A stretch of 64,000 nt of DNA from Acidimicrobiales bacterium mtb01 (GTDB lineage: Bacteria; Actinomycetota; Acidimicrobiia; Acidimicrobiales; Ilumatobacteraceae): contig NBNI01000007.1 of the NCBI GenBank assembly GCA_004379135.1, positions 124,001 to 188,000 of the forward strand, given 5' to 3'. Positions 1 through 8,587 of this stretch are shown piece after piece. The position numbers and the translations under genes are program-made. The notes under the pieces are model-generated. The model was not told where the DNA came from. It saw only the letters and a list, made by a program, of their open reading frames with translations, and made no database searches. Every line of letters starts with the position of its first letter. Position 1 is the stretch's first letter.

Positions 1-2
1 GT

Positions 3-1046
3 GGCGAACTCCGACGTCCTCTCATCGAATCGGGCATCGAGCCGCCGACGGAGGGTCGTCGCCGTCGGCGTTCGAATCGAACCGCGAGCATCGAAGGTCC
101 CGACCAGGACGCCGTTCGCCTCTACATGTACGAGATCAGCCAGATTCCCCTTCTCGACGCCGAGGGCGAGCGTCATCTGGCCCGCCAGATCGAAGCGGGC
201 CACGAAGCACAGCGCGTTCTTCGGGCGCACGAACACCAAGATGGCGCATCGGACGGAGCCGTCGACACCGAATTGTCGTTCGCCGAGCGCCGGAGTCTGC
301 AGCGGGCGGCGGCCGCGGGTGAACGCGCCCGTCAGCAACTGATCACGAGCAACCTCCGATTGGTCGTCAGCATCGCCAAACGTTTCGTTCGACCCAACAT
401 GCCCTTGGCCGACGCCATCCAGAGCGGGAACATCGGCCTCATGAAGGCGGTCGAGAAGTTCGACCACTCGCGGGGCTTCAAGTTCTCCACGTACGCCACC
501 TGGTGGATCCGCCAGTCGATCTCGCGGGCGGTGGCCGAAGAGAGTCGGAACATCCGCCTTCCCGCGCACACGGTCGAGCACATCCAGCGCATCCAGCGCA
601 CCCAGCGCGACTTGATGCAGAAGTTGCAGCGCGAACCGACGATCGCCGAGATCGCGGCCGCGCTCGGCGACGACATCGATCGCGTGGCCGAGTTGCTCCA
701 CTTCGCGGCCGACACGACGAGTCTCGATCAGCCGGCGCGCGACGACACCGATCTGACGGTGGGGGACAACGTGGCCGCCGACGTCTCCTCCGATCCGACC
801 GACTCGATCGAGCGCGACGTCCTGCGTGAAGCCGTGCGCCTGGCCTTGGGCGATCTGCCGGAGCGCGAACAAGAAGTGATGCGCATGCGTTTCGGCATCG
901 ACTGCGACGAGGGAGCGACCCTCGAAGAAGTGGGCCAAGCCTTCAACATCACGCGCGAACGGGTCCGCCAGATCGAGGTGCGCACGCTCACCCGTCTGCG
1001 CCACATGGCCGGCGGCCGGGCGCTGAGGGATTTCGTCCAGGGCTGA
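3..1046 (+). CDS. RNA polymerase sigma-70 factor (group 1/2), 5' truncated by the window
   Basis: Sigma factor that directs RNA polymerase to promoters. The reading frame is open from base 3 with no stop, and DAVRLYMYEISQIP, the start of region 1.2, spans the ATG at 126. That ATG is therefore internal and the true start lies before the window. Region 2 follows (QSGNIGLMKAVEKFD, then KFSTYATWWIRQSI), then region 3, then region 4 with its helix-turn-helix (TLEEVGQAFNITRERVRQIE). The region 2.4 and 4.2 signatures are those of primary or primary-like factors rather than ECF factors. The N-terminal extension cannot be judged, so RpoD/SigA cannot be separated from a SigB-like paralogue. It lies 27 nt upstream of miaB, which has its own -10 box. 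Confidence 0.93.
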   Translation, partial: GELRRPLIESGIEPPTEGRRRRRSNRTASIEGPDQDAVRLYMYEISQIPLLDAEGERHLARQIEAGHEAQRVLRAHEHQDGASDGAVDTELSFAERRSLQRAAAAGERARQQLITSNLRLVVSIAKRFVRPNMPLADAIQSGNIGLMKAVEKFDHSRGFKFSTYATWWIRQSISRAVAEESRNIRLPAHTVEHIQRIQRTQRDLMQKLQREPTIAEIAAALGDDIDRVAELLHFAADTTSLDQPARDDTDLTVGDNVAADVSSDPTDSIERDVLREAVRLALGDLPEREQEVMRMRFGIDCDEGATLEEVGQAFNITRERVRQIEVRTLTRLRHMAGGRALRDFVQG

Positions 1047-1073
1047 CTCGCGACCCGTCGGTAGCCTGCCCTC

Positions 1074-2495
1074 ATGGCCGAATCGCGTCGGTACGTGGTG
1101 CGCACCTTCGGGTGCCAGATGAACGAGCACGACTCCGAACGCATCGCCGGACTGCTCGAATCGGACGGCTTGGCACCCGTCGAATCCGACGACGACGCCG
1201 ACGTGATCGTCCTGAACACCTGCTGCATCCGCGAGAACGCCGACAACAAGTTGTACGGCCATCTCGGATGGCTGCGCCAGTGGAAGGATCAGAAACCCGA
1301 TCGACAGATCGTCGTGTCGGGCTGCCTCGCGCAGAAGGACCGCGACATCGTGCGCGATCGTGCGCCGTGGGTCGACGTGGTCCTCGGAACCCACAACGTG
1401 CACCGCGCGGCCGAACTCGTTCAGACGGCCCGCAGCACGGGGCCGATCACCGAGATCCTCGACGCCGCGGTCATCGACGACCACGCCCTCTTCCCGTCGG
1501 CTCTTCCGGCCAAGCGAACCACGTCGTACGACGCCTGGGTCACCATCCAGATCGGTTGCGACAACTCGTGCGCGTTCTGCATCGTGCCGGCCGTGCGCGG
1601 TGCCGAGATCAGCCGCCCGTTCGACGACGTGGTGGCCGAGGTCGAATCGTTGGCCGCTCAGGGCGTCACCGAGGTGACTCTGCTCGGTCAGAACGTCAAC
1701 AGCTACGGGCGCGATCTGCAATTGGCCCGGCGCCGCGAGGGCCTCGACGCGAACGTGCGCCCGATGTTCGCCGATCTCCTGCGCGCGGTCGGAGGAGTCC
1801 CCGGAATCAAGCGGGTGCGCTTCACGAGCCCGCACCCCAAGGACATGCGTTCGGAAACCTTCGCCGCCATGGCCGACACCGCGGCGGTGTGCGAGCACCT
1901 GCACTATCCGCTGCAGTCGGGCAGCGATCGCGTTCTCGCGCTGATGCACCGTGGCTACACGGCCGATCGCTATCTGGCCCGGCTCGCAGAGGCACGCTCG
2001 GCGGTGCCCGACCTGGCCGTGAGCACCGACATCATCGTGGGTTTCCCGGGCGAGACCGAGGACGACTTCGCCTTCACTCTCGAAGTGGCGGCGGCAGCCG
2101 AGTACGACTACGCGTACACATTCATCTTCTCGCCGCGTGAGGGAACCGAAGCGGCCACCATGGTCGAACACTTCGTCGAACCCGATGTCATCGCCGAGCG
2201 ATTCGCTCGTCTGCGCGTGGTGGTCGAGCGGTCGGCGATCCTGAAGCACCGGGATCGAGTCGGTCGTATCGAGGAAGTTCTGGTCGAAGGGCCGTCCAAG
2301 AAGGACCCTTCGCTGGTGTCGGCTCGTACCCGGCAGAACAAACTCGTCCACTTCCAGCCGTCGGTGCCGGTGCGCACCGGTTCGTACGCCCTGGTCGAGA
2401 TCACCGGAGCAGCGCCCCACCACCTGCGGGGAGAGTTCCGCGAACTCCTGAGCGAGCCGCAGCACAAGGTTCGTATTCCCGTCGCCTCGTCGTGA
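1074..2495 (+). CDS. miaB: tRNA-2-methylthio-N6-dimethylallyladenosine synthase MiaB
   Basis: Radical-SAM methylthiotransferase that adds a methylthio group to i6A37 of tRNAs reading UNN codons. The N-terminal UPF0004 domain carries the three cluster cysteines (TFGC14, NTC50, SGC84). The radical-SAM motif is CDNSCAFC (C162, C166, C169), and a TRAM-like C-terminal domain follows residue 380. The length of 473 aa is typical. The ATG lies 6 nt after a TAGCCT -10 box (1062-1067), so the message is probably leaderless. Its stop overlaps the GTG start of miaA by 4 bp; MiaA makes its i6A substrate, so the two steps of one modification are translationally coupled. Confidence 0.96.
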   Translation: MAESRRYVVRTFGCQMNEHDSERIAGLLESDGLAPVESDDDADVIVLNTCCIRENADNKLYGHLGWLRQWKDQKPDRQIVVSGCLAQKDRDIVRDRAPWVDVVLGTHNVHRAAELVQTARSTGPITEILDAAVIDDHALFPSALPAKRTTSYDAWVTIQIGCDNSCAFCIVPAVRGAEISRPFDDVVAEVESLAAQGVTEVTLLGQNVNSYGRDLQLARRREGLDANVRPMFADLLRAVGGVPGIKRVRFTSPHPKDMRSETFAAMADTAAVCEHLHYPLQSGSDRVLALMHRGYTADRYLARLAEARSAVPDLAVSTDIIVGFPGETEDDFAFTLEVAAAAEYDYAYTFIFSPREGTEAATMVEHFVEPDVIAERFARLRVVVERSAILKHRDRVGRIEEVLVEGPSKKDPSLVSARTRQNKLVHFQPSVPVRTGSYALVEITGAAPHHLRGEFRELLSEPQHKVRIPVASS

Positions 2496-3397
2496 GGACC
2501 ATCGCCCTGCTCGGCCCGACGGCGAGTGGCAAGTCGTCGGTGGCTCTCGCGGTGGCCGAGCGGATTCCGTCGTTGGAGATCGTGTCGATCGACGCGATGC
2601 AGGTGTATCGCGGCATGGACATCGGTACGGCCAAGCCATCGGCCGCCGAGCGCGAGCGCGTGCGTCATCACCTGATCGACATCGTCGACCCGGTCGAGGA
2701 GTTCACGGTCGCCCGCTTCCAGAACGAGTATCGCGACGTTCGCGCGGATATCGCACGTCGTGGTCGCCATGCTCTCCTGGTGGGAGGTACGGGTCTGTAC
2801 GCGCGGGCGGCCATCGACTCGCTCGAGATTCCCGGTCAGTGGCCGGACATCCGTGATCGCCTCGAACGCGAATCCCACGAGATCGGGGCCCCGGCGCTGC
2901 ATCTGCGTTTGACCCGGCTCGATCCGCTCGCCGCCACCAAGATGGAGCCCACCAACGCGCGTCGGATCGTTCGCGCCCTCGAAGTGATCGAGGGGAGCGG
3001 TCGACCGTTCTCGTCGTTCGGACCCGGAGTCGACTCGTATCCCGAGACCGATGTGGTGCAGATCGCCTTGCGCTGGTCTCGCGACGTGTTGTCGCGCCGC
3101 ATCGAGGAGCGGGTGGACGCGATGTTGGCCGCGGGCTGGCTCGACGAGGTGCGGGCACTCGAATCGGTACCGACGTCGCGTACGGCGGCGGCCGCCCTCG
3201 GCTACGAAGAACTCCGCCGTCACCTGTCGGGCGAATGGACGCTCGAACGGTCGCGAGAGGAGATCGTCATCCGGACCCGTCAGTTCGCCGTACGACAGGA
3301 ACGTTGGTTCCGACGCGATCCGCGAGTCGAGTGGATCGACATCGAGGCCGATCCGGTGGGCGAATGCGTGGCCCTCGTCGAGTCGCGGCTGACCTAG
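2492..3397 (+). CDS. miaA: tRNA dimethylallyltransferase MiaA
   Basis: Transfers a dimethylallyl group from DMAPP to N6 of A37 in tRNAs that read codons starting with U. The P-loop GPTASGKSS lies at residues 8-16, followed by the DAMQVYRGMDIGTAKP block that binds substrate and the GGTGLYARA segment. Length is 301 aa, as usual. The GTG start is chosen because it gives a GTGA overlap with miaB, and the P-loop begins seven codons later. It supplies the substrate of MiaB directly upstream. dapF follows after 12 nt. Confidence 0.96.
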   Translation: MRTIALLGPTASGKSSVALAVAERIPSLEIVSIDAMQVYRGMDIGTAKPSAAERERVRHHLIDIVDPVEEFTVARFQNEYRDVRADIARRGRHALLVGGTGLYARAAIDSLEIPGQWPDIRDRLERESHEIGAPALHLRLTRLDPLAATKMEPTNARRIVRALEVIEGSGRPFSSFGPGVDSYPETDVVQIALRWSRDVLSRRIEERVDAMLAAGWLDEVRALESVPTSRTAAAALGYEELRRHLSGEWTLERSREEIVIRTRQFAVRQERWFRRDPRVEWIDIEADPVGECVALVESRLT

Positions 3398-3409
3398 CCT
3401 GAGTCGGTC

Positions 3410-4243
3410 ATGTCCACCGCGCATCACGTCGTTCTCACCAAGCACCACGGGCTGGGCAACGACTTCCTGGTGTACGACACGGCCCAGGACGTTCGCGCGA
3501 GCGACTGGGCCGAACTGGCGCGTCGCTGGTGCGACCGCCGCACCGGTGTCGGCGCCGATGGCCTCCTGCTTCTCGACCGCCAGTCGACTCGCCACGTGGG
3601 GATGACGCTGCACAACGCCGACGGCAGCCGCGCCGAGATGAGCGGCAACGGCATTCGCTGTCTCGTTCAGGCGGCTCACCTCGCCGACTCGACGATTCCC
3701 GGCGATGCGGGCAACAGGTCGATCGAGTACATCGTCGACACCGATGCGGGTCGCCGAACGGTGTCGCTCGTCGGCCAGGTCGACCCGCACACGGTCATGG
3801 CCAGTGTCGACATGGGTGAGGTTTCCGATCTGCCCGAACCGCCGGGTTGGTCGTCGCTCGAATGCCATCCCGATCGGCCCGTGCGCCATGTGTCGCTCGG
3901 CAACCCGCACTCGGTCGTCGGCGTCGACGACGTGCGCGCGGTCGACCTGGGTCGCCTCGGTTCGCTCGTACCGCAGATCAATCTGGAGATCATCGAACCC
4001 GGGCCCGAGCAGAATGGCATCACGATGCGGGTGCACGAGCGTGGAGCCGGCATCACGATGGCGTGTGGTACCGGAGCCTGTGCGGCCGCCGAGGCGGCTC
4101 GCGCGTGGGGCCTCGTCCCGGCGTCGAGCGACGAGGTGATCGTGCACATGGACGGTGGCGACGCGCGGGTGCGCGTCGACGGGAGGCGGGTCGTGCTGAT
4201 CGGGCCGAGCACCTACGTCGGTTCGGTCACGGTGCCTCTGTGA
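3410..4243 (+). CDS. dapF: diaminopimelate epimerase DapF
   Basis: PLP-independent racemase converting LL- to meso-diaminopimelate for lysine and peptidoglycan synthesis. The two catalytic cysteines are visible: C84 in SGNGIRC and C219 in ACGTGAC. The substrate-binding GNPHSVV and the glycine-rich GADG block are also present. At 277 aa it is normal length. A TAGCCT box lies at 3395-3400, 9 nt before the ATG, so it may also have its own promoter. The stop overlaps the hflX GTG by 4 bp, and an aminotransferase that may act in the same pathway is two genes on. Confidence 0.96.
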   Translation: MSTAHHVVLTKHHGLGNDFLVYDTAQDVRASDWAELARRWCDRRTGVGADGLLLLDRQSTRHVGMTLHNADGSRAEMSGNGIRCLVQAAHLADSTIPGDAGNRSIEYIVDTDAGRRTVSLVGQVDPHTVMASVDMGEVSDLPEPPGWSSLECHPDRPVRHVSLGNPHSVVGVDDVRAVDLGRLGSLVPQINLEIIEPGPEQNGITMRVHERGAGITMACGTGACAAAEAARAWGLVPASSDEVIVHMDGGDARVRVDGRRVVLIGPSTYVGSVTVPL

Positions 4244-5574
4244 GCAACACCCCGTATGGCGAGGCGCTCGGCCAGACGCTGATCGAGCGTTCGTTTCGGG
4301 AAAAGATCGTGATGGTGGGAGTCACCCTCGACGGACACACCGACGACGAGACCGACGCCAGCCTCGACGAACTCGAACTCCTCATCGACACCGCCGGTGC
4401 CGACGCCGTCGCGCGGATCACCCAGCGGCGTGACACGCCCGATCACACGTGGTACCTGGGGAAAGGAAAGGTCGACGAACTCAAGCAACTCTGCTTGGCG
4501 GTCGACGCCGACACCGTGGTGTTCGACAACGAACTCGCCCCGGCGCAGCAGTACAACCTCGAAAAGTTGCTCGGTCGAACCGCGATCGATCGAACCGCGG
4601 TGATCCTCGACATCTTCGCGCAGAACGCCAGCACCCTGGAGGGCAAGGCTCAGGTCGAGTTGGCCTTGTTGCGCTATCGCCTGCCGCGTCTGCGTCGCGG
4701 CGCGACCGCCAAGTTGTCGCAGCAGCGCGGTGGTGTCGGATCGCGCTTCGGAAGCGGCGAAACCAAACTCGAAGTCGACCGGCGGCGCATCCAGAAGCGC
4801 ATCGCGCGGCTCGAAGAAGAACTGCGCGAGCTCGGCCGGACCCGCGAACTGCAGCGCAAGGGCCGCTCGCGCAGCGGTCTGGCCAACGTGACGATCGTCG
4901 GATACACCAACGCCGGCAAGTCGACTCTGCTCAATCGCCTGACCGCGGCGGGTGTCCTGGCCGAGAACCGACTGTTCGCCACGCTCGACCCGACCACGCG
5001 CCGTCTCAATCTGCCCGGTGGCGAACCGGTTCTGCTCACCGACACCGTGGGGTTCGTTCGTCGCCTGCCCCACGGCCTGGTGGAGGCGTTCAAGAGCACA
5101 CTCGAGGTGGCGAGTCAGGCCGACTACCTGGTTCACGTGGTCGACGGTTCGTCGCCCGATCCGGAGGGCGAGATCGAAGCCGTGCGCACCGTGCTCCGTG
5201 AGATCGAAGCCGATCGCGTGCCCGAACTGCTGGTGTTCAACAAGCAGGACCGTGCTCCCGATCAGGTGGCGCAATTGGTCGAATCGCATCCGGGTTCGGT
5301 GGGTGTGAGTGCGCTCATGGACTGGGGGATGGGCGATTTCCTGCGCACACTGGCCGATCGCCTGCGGGCGCTGTCGCAGGTGTTCGAGTTGCTCGTGCCC
5401 TACGACCGCGGCGACGTGCTGGCATCCATCCACCGGGAGGGCGAAGTGGTGTCGATCACCGCCGAGGAGACCGGCACGCGGGTGCGGGCGCGCCTCGCCG
5501 ACGCGTCGATCGGCCGTTTGTCGCCCTTCATCGTCGACGGGCAACATGGTTCCATGAGCGAGGAAGCGCGATGA
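4240..5574 (+). CDS. hflX: ribosome-associated GTPase HflX
   Basis: Translational GTPase that splits stalled or stress-inactivated 70S ribosomes. The N-terminal HflX subdomain includes the DRTAVILDIFAQNA block. A coiled-coil helical linker (about 180-205) leads to the G domain with G1 GYTNAGKST (221-229), G3 DTVGFV and G4 NKQD. The GTG at 4240 overlaps the dapF stop as GTGA and gives 444 aa, a normal length. The frame remains open further upstream, but that part overlaps dapF and shows no HflX homology. The C-terminus overlaps the next gene by ATGA. Confidence 0.94.
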   Translation: MSNTPYGEALGQTLIERSFREKIVMVGVTLDGHTDDETDASLDELELLIDTAGADAVARITQRRDTPDHTWYLGKGKVDELKQLCLAVDADTVVFDNELAPAQQYNLEKLLGRTAIDRTAVILDIFAQNASTLEGKAQVELALLRYRLPRLRRGATAKLSQQRGGVGSRFGSGETKLEVDRRRIQKRIARLEEELRELGRTRELQRKGRSRSGLANVTIVGYTNAGKSTLLNRLTAAGVLAENRLFATLDPTTRRLNLPGGEPVLLTDTVGFVRRLPHGLVEAFKSTLEVASQADYLVHVVDGSSPDPEGEIEAVRTVLREIEADRVPELLVFNKQDRAPDQVAQLVESHPGSVGVSALMDWGMGDFLRTLADRLRALSQVFELLVPYDRGDVLASIHREGEVVSITAEETGTRVRARLADASIGRLSPFIVDGQHGSMSEEAR

Positions 5575-6689
5575 CCGGTTTCGTTCCGCCGCCGTATCCA
5601 TACGACCGGCTCGACGCCTTCAAGCCGGCCGCGGCCGCACTGGATGGCGGCGTGGTCGACTTGTCGATCGGAACGCCGTGCGATGCACCGCCCGCTTCGG
5701 TGGTCGCCGCTCTGGCCTCCAGCAACGCCGAACGTGGCTATCCCGCGTCCATCGGCACGGCTCCTTTGCGCACCGCGTTCGCTGAGTGGATGAAGCGCCG
5801 CTTCGACGTGTCGGTGCCGGTGGCGCAGATCGCCGCCTGTGTGGGTTCGAAGGAATTCGTGGCCACGTTGCCGCAGTGGCTCAAACTGCGCACACCCGAA
5901 CGCGACACGATCCTGTATCCGGCGATTTCGTATCCGACATATGAGATGGGGGCCACTCTGGCCGGTTGCCGCGCGGTGTCGGTGCCCGTGGATGGCGACG
6001 GCCGTTTGCGTCTCGACACCATCGCACCATCCGATGCGACGCGGGCTCTGGCGTTGTGGGTCAACAGTCCGTCGAATCCGAGCGGTCAACTCGACGATCT
6101 CGGCGCGGCCGCCGAGTGGGGACGCAAGCACGGCGTCCCGGTCGTGAGCGACGAGTGCTACGCCGAGTTCACATGGGACGGTCCGGGGCGATCGATCCTT
6201 CAGCACGGCACCGACGGCGTGATCGCCTTGCACTCGTTGTCGAAGCGTTCGAACCTGGCCGGTCTGCGCGTGGGGGCGTACGCCGGTGACCCCGAACTCG
6301 TGCACTACCTCGGCGAGGTGCGCAAGCACGTGGGCATGATGGTTCCCGGTCCGGCTCAAGCCGCGGCGGTGGTCGCGCTGGCCGACGACGACCACGTGGC
6401 CGAACAACGGCGCGTGTATCGACGTCGGCTCGAAGTCATGGCCGATGTTCTCGGTTCGTGGCGGTGGTCGGGAGGCCGCGTCGACATCGGCTTGCCGTCG
6501 GGCGGTTTCTACCTCTGGTACGAAGTGGGCGATTCGTGGGCGTACGCCGAAGAGCTCGCGCGCGTGGGCGGTGCGCTCGTGAGCCCGGGCGAGTTCTACG
6601 GAACGCAATCCGATTCGTTCGTGCGCGTGGCCGTGGTGCAGCCCGACGATCGCATCGAACTCGTCACGCGCCGACTCCGGGGCCATTGA
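5571..6689 (+). CDS. dapC: class I/II PLP aminotransferase, probable succinyldiaminopimelate transaminase
   Basis: PLP-dependent aminotransferase of 372 aa. The PLP lysine is K225 in HSLSKRSNLAGLRVG, with NSPSNPSG (165-172) and SDECYAEF contacting the cofactor. The pattern, with the short N-terminal arm PPYPYDRL and the SIGTPCD motif, resembles actinobacterial DapC, which makes N-succinyl-LL-2,6-diaminopimelate. The link is strengthened by dapF two genes upstream. Specificity is inferred; another class I aminotransferase role is possible. The start overlaps hflX by ATGA, and its stop shares one base with the next ATG. Confidence 0.8.
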   Translation: MTGFVPPPYPYDRLDAFKPAAAALDGGVVDLSIGTPCDAPPASVVAALASSNAERGYPASIGTAPLRTAFAEWMKRRFDVSVPVAQIAACVGSKEFVATLPQWLKLRTPERDTILYPAISYPTYEMGATLAGCRAVSVPVDGDGRLRLDTIAPSDATRALALWVNSPSNPSGQLDDLGAAAEWGRKHGVPVVSDECYAEFTWDGPGRSILQHGTDGVIALHSLSKRSNLAGLRVGAYAGDPELVHYLGEVRKHVGMMVPGPAQAAAVVALADDDHVAEQRRVYRRRLEVMADVLGSWRWSGGRVDIGLPSGGFYLWYEVGDSWAYAEELARVGGALVSPGEFYGTQSDSFVRVAVVQPDDRIELVTRRLRGH

Positions 6690-7354
6690 TGGCTCGCTGG
6701 AAGGCATCCACGCGGCTGTGGGCTCTCGGGGCTCTTCTCACGTCGGCCGGATTCGGCTCGGCGGTGGCGAGCATTCTGCGCGATCAGTCCGTGGTGGAGA
6801 GTTTCGTGCGCATGCCGGCGGAATGCGCCACCACGGTTCGCGTGGCGAATTCGGGCGACTTCGTCGTCTATTACGAGAACAAGGGAATCGTCGGCGAGGT
6901 GGGCGGCTGTTCGAACGACGATCGCTCGTACGACAACGAGCCCTTCGATCCCGATGCGTCCGAAGACGACACGTCGGTGTCGGTCACGTTGAACATCACC
7001 GACGATTCGGGTGAGTCGATCGTCCCGGCGATTCTCCTGGGCGAGCGGGCCGAGTACCGCACGCCCGATTACGAGGGAACCGCGATCTTCACGGTCTCGC
7101 TCGAGGCCGATCGCGACTACACCTTCGACGTGCAGGCCGACGACCCCTCGGCAGTCGTGAGTCTGGGACGCGAGGTGAACACCACATCAGGTGTTCTGCT
7201 CCTCACCGGAGTGGGTCTGATCGTGGTGGGCGCACCACTGCTGGCGATCGGCGTGGTGAAGGCGGCCCGTCAGCGACGCCGTCGTCGCACGGTGGTCGAC
7301 TGGAGCGCACCCTCGCCGGAGGATCGCGCGCCTACAGGCGGCGCAGAACCGTGA
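6689..7354 (+). CDS. hypothetical membrane protein with extracytoplasmic domain
   Basis: A 221-aa protein of unknown family. It has an N-terminal hydrophobic segment (about 9-28), an acidic extracytoplasmic domain rich in Asp, Thr and Val with two cysteines (about C45 and C73), a second membrane span (about 170-193) and a short basic cytoplasmic tail beginning RQRRRRR. The beta-rich central part (VTLNITDDSG, FTVSLEADRDYTFDV) suggests a beta-sandwich. It is the last gene of the miaB-led run, starting on the TGATG junction with the aminotransferase. Its 3' end overlaps the 3' end of lexA by 23 bp, a convergent arrangement. Confidence 0.75.
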   Translation: MARWKASTRLWALGALLTSAGFGSAVASILRDQSVVESFVRMPAECATTVRVANSGDFVVYYENKGIVGEVGGCSNDDRSYDNEPFDPDASEDDTSVSVTLNITDDSGESIVPAILLGERAEYRTPDYEGTAIFTVSLEADRDYTFDVQADDPSAVVSLGREVNTTSGVLLLTGVGLIVVGAPLLAIGVVKAARQRRRRRTVVDWSAPSPEDRAPTGGAEP

Positions 7355-7964
7355 CCACCTTGCCGTAGACGCGCACGTCGTCGGCATCGAAGGTCATGGG
7401 CGACAAACGCGCATTGGCCGGTTCGAGAACGATCTGCGCTCCACGACGCTTGAACGTCTTGACCGTGGCCTCGTCGCCGGGGATTCCGGCCACCACGATG
7501 TCGCCGTTGTCGGCCACGTTCTGCTGACGAGCGACGACGAAGTCGCCGTCGAGGATGCCGGCTTCGATCATCGATTCGCCGCGCACGCGCAGCATGAACA
7601 GTTCGCCGTCACCGGTGAAGTCGGCCGGGAGGGGGAGGAGCTCTTCGACGTTCTGCTGCGCGAGCACGTCGGTGCCGGCGGCGACGTCACCCACCAGCGG
7701 GACGTGGTGCACGCGGGCCCGGGCGATGATGGCGCCCGAGTTGCGGTCCCAGTTGACCTTGATGGCCCGGGGGAGGTTGGGGTCGCGTTCGAGGTAGCCC
7801 AAGCGCTGGAGCGTGGAGAGGTGGTTGTGCACCGTGGAAGGCGAGGTGAGGCCCACGGACTCGCCGATCTCGCGAACCGAGGGCGGATAGCCCCGCTCGG
7901 TCATGCTCGCCTCGATGCACTCGAGGATGCCGCGTTGCCGGTCGGTGAGGGTCTGTTCGGTCAT
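7332..7964 (-). CDS. lexA: SOS repressor LexA
   Basis: Transcriptional repressor and self-cleaving protease of the DNA damage response. The winged-helix N-terminus (GYPPSVREIGESVGLTSPST) is followed by the S24 peptidase domain with cleavage site A96-G97 (DVAAGTD), nucleophile S131 (RGESMIEAGI) and general base K169 (ATVKTFKR). The ATG at 7964 gives 210 aa and lies 7 nt after a TACGAT -10 box; 12 more codons are open upstream but cross the promoter. A LexA box overlaps its -35 element, so it is autoregulated. Confidence 0.97.
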   Translation of the reverse strand: MTEQTLTDRQRGILECIEASMTERGYPPSVREIGESVGLTSPSTVHNHLSTLQRLGYLERDPNLPRAIKVNWDRNSGAIIARARVHHVPLVGDVAAGTDVLAQQNVEELLPLPADFTGDGELFMLRVRGESMIEAGILDGDFVVARQQNVADNGDIVVAGIPGDEATVKTFKRRGAQIVLEPANARLSPMTFDADDVRVYGKVVTVLRRL

Positions 7965-7971
7965 AGGGAGC

Positions 7972-8000
7972 ATCGTACGGATGTTCGCCCTGGCAGTCAA
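7972..8000 (-). promoter_or_regulatory. lexA promoter (-35 TTGACT, -10 TACGAT)
   Basis: On the minus strand TTGACT (7995-8000) and TACGAT (7972-7977) are separated by 17 nt, and the lexA ATG begins 7 nt after the -10, consistent with a leaderless message. The LexA box at 7999-8010 overlaps the -35 element, so repressor binding would block polymerase. Confidence 0.75.
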
Positions 8001-8010
8001 ACATTTGTTC
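7999..8010. promoter_or_regulatory. LexA-binding SOS box 1 (lexA side)
   Basis: On the minus strand it reads GAACAAATGTTT, which fits the Gram-positive/actinobacterial SOS consensus GAAC-N4-GTTY. It overlaps the -35 of lexA and lies 17 bp from a second, perfect box that belongs to the divergent LysM gene. Confidence 0.78.
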
Positions 8011-8019
8011 GATCGGGGG

Positions 8020-8048
8020 TTGACACCGAACAGGTGTTCTCATAGCCT
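8020..8048 (+). promoter_or_regulatory. promoter of the LysM gene with perfect SOS box in the spacer
   Basis: TTGACA (8020-8025) and TAGCCT (8043-8048) are spaced by 17 nt. The spacer contains the LexA box GAACAGGTGTTC (8028-8039), a full GAAC-N4-GTTC match. Transcription would start near 8055, giving about 80 nt of leader before the ATG at 8135. Confidence 0.82.
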
Positions 8049-8134
8049 GCGAACACGCGTTCGGTCCGAACCCTGCCACACCCCGTTGGCATGGTGACGA
8101 CCAACAGATCCGACCCGTCACGAAAGGTTCCGAC

Positions 8135-8530
8135 ATGGCCATCGCCCTCGATCCCCGCTACGTCGTCGAAATTCGCCCGATCCACACCGACATGCACGCC
8201 GTGTACGTGCGTCGGCGGATCGTCGTGGGCCTGGTGGCCCTGGTCCTAGCGGTTGCCGCCTGCCTCGGCATCCGCTCTTTGGCGAGCCGCGGAGACGGTG
8301 CTGCCCCCGTCTCCGCGGTGACGCCACCCACCGTGGTCAACGGCGTCGACGTCTCGGGCGCGTTCGCGCTCAGCCAGGGCGTGTACGTGGTCCAGCCGGG
8401 CGACACCATGTGGTCCATCGCGTCGTCGCTCACCGACGGCAGTGTGCGCGACTACGTGCGTCAGCTCATCCAGCTGAACGGCAGCGCCTCGCTCGACGTG
8501 GGCCAGCCCCTCGTCCTGCCGGCCGACTGA
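8135..8530 (+). CDS. LysM-domain membrane protein, candidate SOS cell-division suppressor (YneA/DivS-like)
   Basis: A 131-aa protein with a short N-terminal cytoplasmic part, one transmembrane segment (about 28-46, VVGLVALVLAVAACLGI) and a C-terminal extracellular LysM domain (about 83-128, GVYVVQPGDTMWSIASSL). This matches the build of YneA, the SOS-induced division inhibitor of Bacillus, and the position is the same: divergent from lexA. A LexA box sits in its promoter. The sequence shows the architecture and the operator; the division-arrest role is inference from that synteny. A GAAAGG ribosome-binding site precedes the ATG. Confidence 0.82.
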   Translation: MAIALDPRYVVEIRPIHTDMHAVYVRRRIVVGLVALVLAVAACLGIRSLASRGDGAAPVSAVTPPTVVNGVDVSGAFALSQGVYVVQPGDTMWSIASSLTDGSVRDYVRQLIQLNGSASLDVGQPLVLPAD

Positions 8531-8587
8531 CGCCCCGCCGACCTGACTGAACAGCATGTCAACCGGTCGCCGGGGTACCCTTCGGCG

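Noticed and set aside
2108-4147. Long open frame (679 codons) on the minus strand opposite miaB-miaA-dapF
   Set aside because: It is the high-GC shadow of the plus-strand genes; its translation is low-complexity Arg/His/Asp-rich and contains none of the domains that the genes below it show clearly.
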